Part shown: one piece after another, positions 22,875-34,100 of the stretch
How positions within the stretch are numbered: position 1 is the stretch's first letter
Layout: the number at the start of each line of letters is the position of its first letter
Origin: Lojkania enalia
Taxonomy: Eukaryota; Ascomycota; Dothideomycetes; Pleosporales
Length of the DNA stretch: 64,000 bases
Assembly: GCA_010094045.1 (NCBI GenBank)
Contig: ML986623.1
Span: 38,221 to 102,220, forward strand
Reading direction: 5' to 3'
Made by a program: the position numbers and the translations under genes
The notes under the pieces: generated by a model
The model's database searches: none
Told to the model about the DNA's origin: nothing
The model's input: only the letters and a program-made list of their open reading frames with translations

Positions 22875-24289
22875 ATGTCCAACACAATCAAAGTAGCCGC
22901 CGTCCAAGCAGCTTCCATATCATTCAACCTCTCGCAATCCCTCGAAAAACTTGCAAAACTAACTTCCGAAGCCGCGGCCTCAGGCGCCGATCTTGTCGTA
23001 TTCCCGTCCGTTTTACCGCCCAAAACCTCCAACCGCATCCCCTAACAATCCCTAGAGAAGCCTTCCTCTCCGCATATCCCTGGCGCTACGCCTTCGACGC
23101 CACAATTGGCGCCCGCGAGTTGCGAGGTACGTCCCCATCACCCCAAACCCCAAATACTCTTCCCGAATTCCTCATACTGACCTCCTAGGTCGCAAATGGT
23201 ATGCCCGATACTGCGCCTCTGCCCTTAGCATCCCCTCCCCCGAATTCAACATGCTCCTCTCCACCGCCGCTCAAAACAATGTTTTTCTCTACGTCGGCAT
23301 CGTGGAGCGTGACGGCGCAACGCTGTACTGCACCACTATATTGATCAGTCAGGAAGGGGAACTGCTATCTAGGCATCGCAAGGTAAACTTCCATCTATAT
23401 ACTCAATAATACTCCGGTTCTACGTATGGAAGGGGTACAGCTTACACAGACGTAGTTAATCCCCACCGCAGCAGAACGTCTCGTCTGGGGCCGCGGCGCG
23501 GGCGACGGATTGCAGGTCGTCGAGACGCAGATCGGGAAGGTGGGCGGGCTGATTTGTTGGGAAAATTATATGCCGGCAGCGAGGATGGCGTTGTATCAGC
23601 AGGGGATTGAGTACGTGTGCCTACAATTATACACGCCCCTTATACATGCACATATACATACGTCATTCGACTTTGTATCCTTTGGATATGGGCTGAGGAT
23701 CATAGGATATACATCGCACCCAATGCAGACGATTTACCGAGTTGGATCGCTTCAATGCAGCACATTGCGAAGGAAGGGCGGTGCTTCGTTATTTCTGTTA
23801 ATCAGTTTTGTACAGTGAGTTGCGTGTTGATTGGACGATGATTTTAAACTGATGAGTGTAGTAGGTTAAAGATTTCCCTTCGGATTATCCGCCATTTACT
23901 CCAGAGCATCATGATAGACAACCTGATGGATCTGCCTGGACACCTGATGCTATACTGAGTCATGGCGGATCTTGTGTTGTAGGACCGATGGGGACGTTTA
24001 TAGCTGAGCCTGTTTGGGATAAAGAACAGATCATCTACGCAGAATTGAGGAGTGAAGAGCTTTTTGAGTCGAGGGTGAGATTAAGGGCATCTGAGCATTT
24101 CAACGCAAACTAACGCAGTTGATATAGATGGATTTCGACGCCGTAGGAAGTTATGCTAGGCCTGATATCTTGTCAGTATCACGCATCTACTATTTCTCCC
24201 CGCTTACTAATTTTAGTACGTTAACCGTAAATACCAAGTCTGCTGCTAGTGTGGTGCTGGAACGACTGGTTGCCGCCCATGAGGATTAG
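22875..24289 (+). CDS. Nitrilase (carbon-nitrogen hydrolase, NIT4-like motifs)
   Basis: Eight exons, join(22875..23005, 23056..23126, 23189..23382, 23456..23610, 23706..23814, 23865..24074, 24128..24171, 24217..24289), encode 328 residues; every junction keeps phase and family motifs. The catalytic triad is visible: Glu45 in VVFPEAF, Lys132 in LLSRHRKLIPT, Cys166 in [11 protein letters not shown]. Other conserved parts are [42 protein letters not shown] and [11 protein letters not shown]. The CWENYMP box and the region after it look more like plant NIT4/NIT1-type and arylacetonitrilase enzymes than fungal cyanide hydratases. The expected reaction is nitrile to carboxylate plus ammonia, or partly to amide. 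The first intron uses an unusual GTCCGT donor just before the catalytic Glu codon. It shares a divergent promoter with homoserine O-acetyltransferase, which suggests a linked role. Confidence 0.9.
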
Positions 24290-24898
24290 ATGTTTATGTA
24301 GAATCTGGTCGACCAAACGATAAAAAAAACGACACCTTTCCACTTCCATGATTTCATCCATGAGGATCAGATTGTGATATTAAATGTGAATACCAACATG
24401 TAAAGATCTTAAAGCAAGATACCGCGGGCGTAAAATCCTAATTGGCTAGCCGGCATTTTCGGCATGTTGGGCAGTTGGGCAGTTCAATTGATATGCTGTG
24501 ACTAGGGCTGCGCCATTATGCTCAGCAGTGCATAATTTTAACCCAAGCGCAGAAATATTATCCGTAAGCAATATAATCAACCTTTGAGACGGCTCAACTG
24601 TCTTACGTCTTGTGCTTTTGTTAGTTCTTTTATGGGAATATTTCGTTCGTATATATTCCGTACTACAAAGGAAAAAGCACGCAATCGTAGACGGTATTGA
24701 TAAGAGATCGATGTTAGAACTTGTAATTCGCAAAGACGAGAAATAAGCTGTTTCTTCACACGGATTACCACCGACATCATACTTCACTTCGAAGCCGAGT
24801 TTTGAGAACCTTCCACTCCACGTCCACAAAAGAATCCTTTGCTGAGACGCTAACAAATTCCTTTTCTCTACATGTTCCCCTCTGCTCTAGTCTATTAT
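24290..24898. other. Convergent 3' flanks
   Basis: Spacer between the nitrilase gene and the sulfhydrylase-type gene, which end toward each other. Short frames here have no motif. Confidence 0.4.
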
Positions 24899-26305
24899 TT
24901 ACAACACCGGCTTCGGTGCATATAAAGTTCCTTCATTCCATTCCTTTCCCTCCATTCCCATTTTCCACGTCGGCGTCCACCCCTCCGCACTCCTTAGCCC
25001 CGCCTCTACAAACGCCTGCTCAAAATCATGCACTACATCACTGATATGCTCGAGGCCCAAACTAATCCTAATCATATCCGGCGTGACGCCACCCTTAATC
25101 TTTTCCTCGTCCGGAATCTGCTGATGGGTCGTGCGCCAGGGGTGAATGACGAGCGTCTTCGCATCCCCGACATTCGCGAGGTGCGAGCAGAGCTTCAGAT
25201 TATCGACGACGGCGGCGACTTCCCTAATATTTCCCGCGACGCCGAAAGTTAGGACGCCGCCCTGGCCTTTGGGAAGTACGCGTTGGGCGAGAATGTAGTC
25301 CGGGTGCGATTCCAGGCCCGGATAGTTGACCCAACTGACGCAGGGGTGTGCTTCCAGCCAGCGGGCGAGCGCAAGTGCATTGTAGACGTGGCGCTCACCG
25401 CGCAGCGCGATGGTTTCTAGACCCTGCAGGAATAGCCAGGCGTTAAAGGGGCTCATACACGCGCCTAGATCGCGCATCGCGTCCATGCGGACTTTGGCCG
25501 AGAGCGCCTTGTAGCCGTACGTCTCCCAGAACCTCATCCCGTGGTAGCCGTCCGCGGGCTCGGTCATGCAGGGGAACTTGCCTGAGGCCGACCAGTCAAA
25601 TTTCCCGCCGTCGATAACGATGCCACCCATGGATGTTCCGTGTCCGCCGATCCATTTTGTGCACGAGTGTGTTACGATGTCGGCGCCCATAGAGAGTGGT
25701 TTGGCGAGGTAGCCGCCCATGCCAAATGTATTGTCGACGATGAGCGGGATGCCGATTTCATGGCAGACCTTAGCAATGGCCTTGATGTCTGGCACGTTGA
25801 ACATCGGGTTGCCAATTGTCTCCACATACACTGCTCGCGTCTTCTCGTCTATACTTTCCTTGATCTTCTGCGGGTCCTGGCCCTCGACAAATTTACACGG
25901 GATGTTGAATTTCTTGAAATATACCCGGAACTGGTTGAAGGTCCCACCGTATAGATTCATTGTAGAGACGAAATTTTCCCCGGGCTCGCAGATACTCGTG
26001 ATGGCCATGAACTGTGCAGCATGCCCTGAGGCAGTGGCTACAGCCCCAACACCGCCTTCTAGCATCGCCATCCTGTTTTCGAAAACCGAGTTGGTAGGGT
26101 TGCCCATGCGAGTGTAGACGTAGCCTTCCTTTGACCAGGCGAACTTGGAGGCGCCATCAGCCGCATCAGTGAAATTGTAGGCAGCTGTTTGGTAGAGAGG
26201 GAGAGCTCGAGAGCCGTTGATAGGATCGGGCTCTTGGGCGCCGTGGAGGGCAAGGGTTTCGTACTCGGGGGTCTTGGTTACGTTTCCGAGGTGTCCAGAG
26301 ACCAT
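24899..26305 (-). CDS. O-acetylhomoserine sulfhydrylase-type PLP enzyme
   Basis: A single exon of 468 residues in the Cys/Met-metabolism PLP family. Visible features: the N-terminal [13 protein letters not shown], Tyr65/Arg67 phosphate-cup region in YTRMGNP, Asp191 in [11 protein letters not shown], and the Schiff-base Lys217 in [15 protein letters not shown]. It should carry out gamma-replacement on O-acetyl-L-homoserine; sulfide gives homocysteine, while other nucleophiles are used by specialised paralogs. Typical fungal housekeeping enzymes (cysD/Met17), as I recall them, read YSRIMNPT followed by VDVFEKRIAALEGG, whereas this one has [16 protein letters not shown] and [19 protein letters not shown]. 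This suggests a specialised copy. It sits with aspartate kinase, homoserine acetyltransferase and nitrilase genes. Confidence 0.9.
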   Translation of the reverse strand: MVSGHLGNVTKTPEYETLALHGAQEPDPINGSRALPLYQTAAYNFTDAADGASKFAWSKEGYVYTRMGNPTNSVFENRMAMLEGGVGAVATASGHAAQFMAITSICEPGENFVSTMNLYGGTFNQFRVYFKKFNIPCKFVEGQDPQKIKESIDEKTRAVYVETIGNPMFNVPDIKAIAKVCHEIGIPLIVDNTFGMGGYLAKPLSMGADIVTHSCTKWIGGHGTSMGGIVIDGGKFDWSASGKFPCMTEPADGYHGMRFWETYGYKALSAKVRMDAMRDLGACMSPFNAWLFLQGLETIALRGERHVYNALALARWLEAHPCVSWVNYPGLESHPDYILAQRVLPKGQGGVLTFGVAGNIREVAAVVDNLKLCSHLANVGDAKTLVIHPWRTTHQQIPDEEKIKGGVTPDMIRISLGLEHISDVVHDFEQAFVEAGLRSAEGWTPTWKMGMEGKEWNEGTLYAPKPVL

Positions 26306-27322
26306 TTTGGTCGATGTAGTTGGGTCGTCTTAAGGAATAATGAAGGGACAGGTATCAAAGACTTGGTAATCTAGGTCAATGTTGGGTTGTAAGGGAAGGA
26401 ATGATGATCATATACCCTCCCACCATAAAACCGGCATCCTAGATTCCTCCATCATTCCTATCCGCTATAAGAAACCCTTTCATCAAGCCCATCCATTCCC
26501 CGGCCTTTCTTCCTATCTCCTGTATTTCGCCGCACACATACCACTCCTCACGGCACCCAGTCCTGACCCGTACCATCAGAACGCCGCACATCATCTTTCG
26601 GCACCCCTTATCAAAACCAACGTTAACTCCTACAGATTACTCGCATCTCCGCGAGCTAAGTGCGGGGTCATTCATCCTGTGTCTGGGGTCTTGAGGGTGG
26701 GGGTACTGGGGAAGCTACCAGCGCCGTGCTTCTTGAGGAAGTCCAACTCATGTGATATGCCGATCGCATGCCGATGCCGAAATCCAAGCATGTGGCCCAG
26801 TTTCACGATTTATTCGTCCCAGACATCTTCTGGCGGCTAGAAGCCTGCACACCCTAATGCGCAAAACATGCCTAGTAGTCCAAACGTAGCATCGTTTCGC
26901 CGTTTCTTATGGTACGGTCTAGCCAATCGGTACCACCAAAAATATGTTCGCGTAGACATATCCAGCTATGAAGCGCATGCGCATCCTCACTCACTATCTT
27001 CCCGGTAGATTGAATTCATCGAATTCCCACTCATTCTATCAAACTGCGGGTCCTATCTATCCCTTAGACTACAGTCCTAGTTGTAATATGACAGTCTTTG
27101 GTATCCAGGTATCCAACCCAGTTCTGCAGGGGACACGCGTTTAATGAAGGGTATGTATAAAATGGGGATATCGACAAGCCATATGCCTAACTGATCGACT
27201 TACCAATCTACCAAAAACACCTATTCGTACCCGCCAATGCTTTATTTGGTATCTTTCCACATTCATCTCTACAATGGCCCTATATAATTCTTCATCGTAT
27301 CGTCCATTTCCTTGCGTGGCGC
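26306..27322. other. Promoter of the PLP enzyme gene and spacer
   Basis: About 1 kb without a supported gene. The part next to 26305 is the PLP-enzyme promoter; a 153-codon plus-strand frame at 26379-26840 lacks any motif. The right end is the 3' flank of CSE1. Confidence 0.4.
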
Positions 27323-30300
27323 TCATCGGAGATACCCCGCTAACGCTGCCTTGACATCGGGCGCTAACCTCTCCTGTACCAAATTCACAATTCTGCCACC
27401 AGACCTAGTGTTTGCATCCTTCAAATACAAGCCAACCCAAGCTTTGACATCCTTGATTTCCGGAAATGGGTCCCGCGGAGCCTTCTTGCACGTATTTAGC
27501 TGCGTGAACCCGACACCAAAGCCCACCTCATCGACGTCCTGGTCCGGGATGATGTCGTCGGCAGCTGGGGGCACGGGTGGGTTAACGAGTAGCTCAAGTA
27601 GACGTTGGGTCGTTAGGTTCCAGCCCTTAGGATACCTGTCAACGAAGGCTTGGGAGTCGGCTAGGGTTTTTGTGAAAGAGACGACAGCCGTCTTACGGTC
27701 TGTGGGGCGGGGCAGTTTCTGGGTTTCTGGGAGAATTATTGTGAGGTAGATGGGCTTGAAAACGCTGCGGGTAATTGTTAGCGCATATCCAATATTATTT
27801 GGTCTCTCATTGAGAACGCACTCGCCCTGAATTTGGTCGGTAACATTGATGAAGAAGTCCGCACCCAAGCCCTTGTCTTGCCGTGCAGATATGAAGTGAT
27901 AAAAGGCGATGAAGCGTTGTTGGAAGACCTCCGTTTTCGAACCGGACAGTCGCGTTAACATGAGCTGAACAATGGTGATGAAGTATGCCTGGAGAGCCTC
28001 GACTGGTACATTCGCAATGATGCACTCAATGAGCTCGAAGGAGTATATCTCATTAGCTTTGGACGATACCAATTTCTGAAAGATGCCAAGGATTGGCTCC
28101 ACTTGACTGTTTGCAACAATGCCTTGCACGTCACGGGGTATCATAGCTGTCAGCAGGCGCACCAGGGCTGGAACATTACCCCTAGATTCCCAGACAGAAG
28201 GCATTATAATGACTCCAAGTAATGACTTATAGTAATCGGTTAGTTGACCCGATGGGTTCGCTTCCAAGAGAGCGGCGAATAGCTGGAAGACATAAGGGAT
28301 GAACTCCACTACATCCTCTTGGAGAATGGCAGCAAATGGTTCGTAGAGCCCTTGCTCTAGTTTAGCACTCTGGGACGGACCAGCAAATCGTATCAAGGCT
28401 CCAATGCCCTCGAAGAGGTAGTACTGGAACCGGGGATTGCTAGGATTATGCCTAATGACCTTTGTGATATTCACAAAGTTGGTCAAGACAATATCAGTAA
28501 TGGGTACTACACCTTCCCGAATGAAGATGAGCACTCTCATGACGCATTTCATCAAGAACTCGTTTTCCTGAATCTTTTCAGGTGCAGAGTTCTTCGTGAT
28601 GAGTGTGAATAGGTGCGTCAAGAGGTCCTTCGAGGCACCCACGACATCCGCTTTCGCAATAATCGGCTGCTTGTTGTTATCTGTCATAAACAAAGCGCGC
28701 TCGACGGCGATGGCGGCGTAAGTATGAATGACATAATTGGGGTTGGCCAGATTACTAACGAGCAGGGGGAATGCAGCGCGCCACAAATCAGGTGAGAGCT
28801 GACTGCGGAAGACGTAAATATATTTGATGGCATCAACCTTCAAAATCGGGTGAGCTGCATCTCCCTGCAAATCTGCGGCGATATTCTTCTGGAAGAAGTC
28901 AAGGACATCAACGTTAGGGTTGACGCTCAAAACTCCCTGGGCAGCTGTGGCGGTCCCTTTGGCGGCTATGGCCGAGAAGAGATAGACGGCCGTGTCTTTC
29001 GACTTCCAATCTCCTGCAGCCAGACCAGCATCTACATACTTCTTAGCGGTACCAGTCACCAATGCCTCGAAGCGAGACATGAGTGCTCGGAGAAAGTTGG
29101 TGGTCGCTCGCCGCCTAGTGTCATTGTCAGAGCCTTCCAGGTCCCTTCGAATGAATTCAATCGGCTCGTCCTCGAACAGCTCCACATCTGACTCTCGTAG
29201 GGTTAGATTCGGCAAAACGACTTTCTCGACGACCGAAACCATAACCTGTTCGCTGTTGAACTCGTCCCCATGCGAAGTTCCCGCGACAGCGGTCAAGAAT
29301 TGTAAGGCTCGACTAACTAATATGTCGTATTTAGTTTCCAGCCCGATGTTCATGAGGAAACTCCAGCTCGTCTGAATGAACTGATTCACTTGAGGGCCAA
29401 AAACATCCTCATATTTTTGAACGTAGAGGATGAGCGCTTCAAAAATGCCTGCCCTGACGTATTCTAGAATCCCGGACTCGCTTTCATCGTCGGTGCAGAG
29501 GGTAGGGTTGTCATATGTGAGGTATTTGTGGAGAAGGTTTGATATTGCAGCGATGTTGTCCTCGAAGACGGGAGGCAGATCCTGGCAGGAGAGGTCGTAG
29601 AATAACTTCACTATCAGGTTAAGAGTTGTGAATGCATCTTTCAGCGCGGCCGGGTTGTTCTGTGAGCTTGATACTACGCGATCCGTGTTCTCCATAAGAG
29701 TGAGGAACGGGGCACTAAACTGGGAGAGGACGTGGTTGATCTCAGTGAAGAGCTCGTCGGAGCGGAAGAGCGGCCGCCATCGCTTGAAGATAGAGTGGGC
29801 GACGCGCAGCACGCCGTTGTTGACTGTGGCGTTGTCGGCGGTCAGGCGGGAGATAAGGTCCGCGACAAGGGTATCCCACCGCTGCCAGAAGTCGCTGTCT
29901 GCAATGACGCTGATGGCTTCACCAAGTTGTGACTGTAGGTTCGGGGGCACCGAGACCATAAGGCCGATGAGCTCGCGCTTGATGGCTGCGACCTCATCCT
30001 GGGGCAGCTTGTAGTTGCCATCTTCATCCTGCATCACTCAGCACAATCAAACATGCAGGTGGGTATCACGGGAGGATCAAGACGTACTACCCAGTTGCGC
30101 TTTATGAAGTTCTTGAAATACAATGCGCTTGCGAGTCGGACGGTTGCGGGGAGGGCGTTGGAAGCAACGATCTGGAGGAGGGTGAGGGAGAAGCCGGGCT
30201 TGGTTTCCTCCTGCACGATGGCAGCCTCCGCTGCAAGAGGTCAGTGTCTATGCTGGACGCACCCAATAGATTCATTGCAAGAGGCACTAGGTGCACAATT

Positions 30301-30483
30301 CCGGATATAGATCCGGGTACGGTACGGTGATGGGACGGCCAACAGCAATCCGCGGAGAGTAGTCTTAAGTAGGCTCGGGCGGCGTAAACACAGAGGAAGC
30401 TACACACCTTGCTTGTTCTGGCGGGGGTCTAGGCTAGCCTCGAGCAGTTGCGACGTGCGGGCGATGTCGGTGGAGGCAGCCAT
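27323..30483 (-). CDS. CSE1: Exportin-2 (Cse1/CAS), importin-alpha re-exporter
   Basis: Three exons, complement(27323..30028, 30088..30230, 30408..30483), introns 59 and 177 bp, encode 974 residues, close to the usual 960-980. The N-terminus has the importin-beta-like start (SQLLEASLDPRQNKQAEAAI, then EETKPGFSLTLLQIVAS and ALYFKNFIKRNW). The large exon holds the Cse1 and CAS/CSE C-terminal regions as HEAT repeats, with phrases such as KYDILVSRALQFLTAVA, KVDAIKYIYVFRSQL, NYVIHTYAAIAVERAL and MKCVMRVLIFIREGVV. The protein binds importin-alpha with Ran-GTP and carries it back out of the nucleus. Start and splice sites follow the family pattern. It is divergent from TSC2. Confidence 0.95.
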
Positions 30484-31138
30484 GGCGGCGGATGCAGCAC
30501 GCACCAGACGAAGGGAGGGAGGAGATACGGCGCGCTTGTTAGGGGCAGAAGAGATGGAGGAGAGGAGGAAGAGTAGGAGGAGGTGGTGGTGATGGTGTAG
30601 GTGGTGGTGGCCTGGCGGTGCAGTATTTTGGTTGTTGTTTGGGACCTGCAGCTCCCGCACGGGCCAGGACCAGCAGGAAAAGGCAACTACCCCACCCGTG
30701 GCGCTTGGCGACCCGTGCGCAAGGTCACGAACCCCAGATTTTCACGAGGCCGTCCTCCCGCGCCCATGCCCACGCCAATGCCCTCGCCCACCTCTCCTTC
30801 CCGTCCCCGTTCCCCGTCATGAGGGCACCCAGAAAATCACGCCTTTCACGTCTATCCTCCTGCTAATCCACCGTTCGCCTCCGACCCTATTGCCTTCCCC
30901 TCCTGGCCATCTCTATCCTGCTTCTACTCACATCGTGCACAGTCGATGGGCACCTACACCCCCGCTCTTCCTCCGCTGCCGACTCGACCCTCTCTCCACA
31001 GAGAAACCCCAGAGTTGCCCATGAAACATCTCCGCACAGCCTACTGTCTTAGTACACTCGCACATCTGTTACAAATATAATCGTCGTGTCTGCGGGTCCT
31101 TTCTGCAACCCTATTGCGCAGCCCATCGGTCTAGACAT
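30484..31138. promoter_or_regulatory. Shared divergent promoter of CSE1 and TSC2
   Basis: About 655 bp separate the two ATGs. The CSE1 side is dominated by purine-rich plus-strand tracts (30540-30610) and the TSC2 side by pyrimidine-rich tracts, a usual feature of fungal 5' leaders. No TATA box stands out. Pro/Arg-rich open frames here reflect base composition. Confidence 0.5.
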
Positions 31139-34100
31139 ATGTCTCCGTCAGCCGGACATGTCCCACGCACGCCCGACAGACGCTCCTCCTCCTCCGCCCT
31201 CTTTGGTGCCTTCAGGGCCCTCACTGGCGGCCGAATTGGCAGTCCTACGCCGCCTCTATCGTCCTCTTCCGCAACCGAGACCCCGATCCGAAGGCCCTCT
31301 CCCAAACCTCTCCAACGCCCCGACTCGGTCACCACTCCCCCAGCAAACTCGGCCGATGCTGTTGTGAAGAATGAAGGCTGCAATAGCATTTCCGACGGTG
31401 GGAAAGTCGTGATCGGAGGCCCACCGGAGCTCGGAGAGTTGGTTGCGCAAATGGAGGGCAGCCATTCGTTCCCCCAGAGAGCTGAAGCGATCCGCAAAGT
31501 CTGCCGCATTCTAGAAGAGTATCCTATTGAAAATGTACTTGCTATCTGGTCGGCCGCTAGCGATTTGCTTGCCGCAGATCAGCACAACGAGGCGGTCGAG
31601 GTAGGATACGAGCTTCTCAAACATTGTGTAGCGCTGCCCAGCTTGACCGCACTAGAACGCAACGGCCTCTTTAGAGCCGTGTCTCGGCGTGAAGGAGACA
31701 AAAATTTCGATAAACGGCTCGAGATCATCTCCATTCTTACCAATAGCGGCCGCAATGTCGAAGCTGTTGAGACCTCTATAGCACCCTTCATTGTTCGCTC
31801 TCTTGATACCTGCTTCAAAGAATGCAAAGGTACCAGAGACAAGAGAAAGCCCAAAAGCGCCAAGGGTAAACAGAATGAAGACCAACCGGTGAAAGAAGCG
31901 GAGAGTATGGAGCGCATTTTCCAGTTCACGATCAACGTGTGTAAGTTCACCTCAAGAGTATTCAGCGAGGAGCAGTTGGAGCAGCTGCTATCAAAGGTCA
32001 TGAGCATCTGCCAGGAAACAACTCAGACCTGCGACATGGAGAACTCCATTAGACTTTTCGATACCATAGTTACATATGTTCACATACCCCCGTCATCACT
32101 TCAGCCATTCCTCGAGATCCTATGCGCTATTCACCGTCAGATTCCTACGCTGCAGGAACAAGCATGGAATGCGCTGTGCAATATGTTCAAGTCGCATGTC
32201 GGTAAGGCTGCAGTGGGCTCGCTTCTTCACTCCTTACTCGATGGGCCGCGTCGGATGAGCCATCAATACTCTGTTTACCGGGGCGTCATGTTGGCTTTGG
32301 AGAAGCTGCTGGCAGAAGATGGCGATCAGGGACTACCCAAAGTCCCGATATCCTTACTATTTCCTGCACTGAAAGCATCCATCAAGCGTGAGCATCAGAC
32401 CCAAGAAGGCTTTGTGCTCAAGCTCATCAGCACCGCGCTATCTCAAGCGAGGATGCGGGAGCTGTTCCTACATGAAGCAGACTGGAGTGATATGATTTAC
32501 ATCGTCCGCACGTGCGCGGAGCGAGACGACGATAGAGAAGCTGCGAACGCTGCCAGTGCGGAAGCCGACAAATCGACGATAGAGGAGGCATCTACGACAG
32601 GAACAGGTTTGTTCAATTTAGTCCGTAGAGCTACATATACTTACCTCAAGCAAGGCACAATCACAAATGGAGTCGCCGGCTCAGTCAACTCGAGTGGCGA
32701 GCCAGAGGCCGATATCATATCTACCCTCGATCTAATAGCTGCCCCTTCCGCACGCCGTGAATCTATTCGTAGGAACCCAGAAGACAGCCTAACCAAGGTT
32801 CTAGTTGCGCTGGATCATATGACTCCAGACATGGACTTTGTGCAAAAGACAGCGACAATGGAGCTATTCATGCAGCTCGCCAATCGATTGACCGACTCGA
32901 CGGCAGAGAACATGATCAAATACTATGCAGAAGAGCGGTATCTTCATCCATCCAATGGCGAATGGCTGGAGGCGTGCCGCAGCCTAGTCATCGGTGTACT
33001 CAAAGATAAGACCAGGCCACGGTCACTCCGAATTATGTGCATCAAAATGTTACGTGAGACTTACAGTGCGGTCCAAATTCTCTGCGCGAGCGATACGGCT
33101 TTGCAATGCGCAGCTCTACTCATGAACAACATCGAGGCCGAAGAGGACGTGGAAGTACTGCACGAGCTGGTTGACTTCGCCGTGGAGGTGGCGGACGAGG
33201 CAACTGACTCCAGTTTCCCAGACACGATCGAGGTGTTGAAGAGGCCCCTGGAGCGGCAGAGGGTGGAAGCAGTATCAACGCCAGCGCCAGCATCAGCATC
33301 AGCGAAAGATGCCTCGCTGTCAGTCGCGCTTTCCTTGCATCCGAGGGCGGACTTCCCCTTCGGCTCGCCTTGCAATGTCATCGCCACCGCCCTCGTGCGC
33401 CTCTTCATACGCAGCGTCCCCAAGTCGGCCAAGAAGACTCTTATCCTCTACGACAACCTCCGCGAGATTGCTGGCCGCGATGATTTCGAGAGCGACGCCC
33501 GCCTGACCGCACTGAAGCTGCTATTCCGCTTACGCGCCGACTCCAACCACGCCCTCATTGTGAGTTCTTCTTCAGAAGGTGAGAGCATCGCCACTGTGCT
33601 ATGCCGTACTTCGGAAACAGCCGTCACACCCGACAAAGGGGACGACTCCGCTTCAATCGATTCAGCTAAGGCCGAAGACCGCACTTCATGGTACGATCAG
33701 CGAAAGGCAGCCGGCAGCAGCCCCCATTCCTCGCTCAATAGGCACAACAGTCGCAGCACACACGCCACAGGCCGCATCTCCAAGCCTGTTCCTCCGCTAT
33801 GGATGTATCCTGGGCCCAAAGGGCTACCAGAAGAGCCAGCAATGCAGTCTAGTCGATTTGTCTACGCCCACATCGACCCCGAAGAGTATCCGCTTAGCGA
33901 TGACCTACTGGACATGCAGATTACTCTGTGGCTAGAGTTGACCATATCCTTGCTCCAAAAAGCGCTAGACTGGGAGATCTACAGCTACGTACTTATCCAT
34001 CTAGGACCACAACTCTCCAACCAGGCGCTAGTGCGTAGTTGCGTCCCTCAGTTGAAGATGATGAGAAGCGTCATATGTGACCAGCTGCGCGGGTCGACAT

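Noticed and set aside
18149..26305. Complete secondary-metabolite cluster such as fusaric acid
   Set aside because: No polyketide synthase, NRPS, transporter or pathway regulator is visible between 15 and 31 kb; only the amino acid module is present.
26379..26840. 153-codon plus-strand frame upstream of the PLP enzyme gene
   Set aside because: No recognisable motif; lies in the promoter region of the minus-strand gene.
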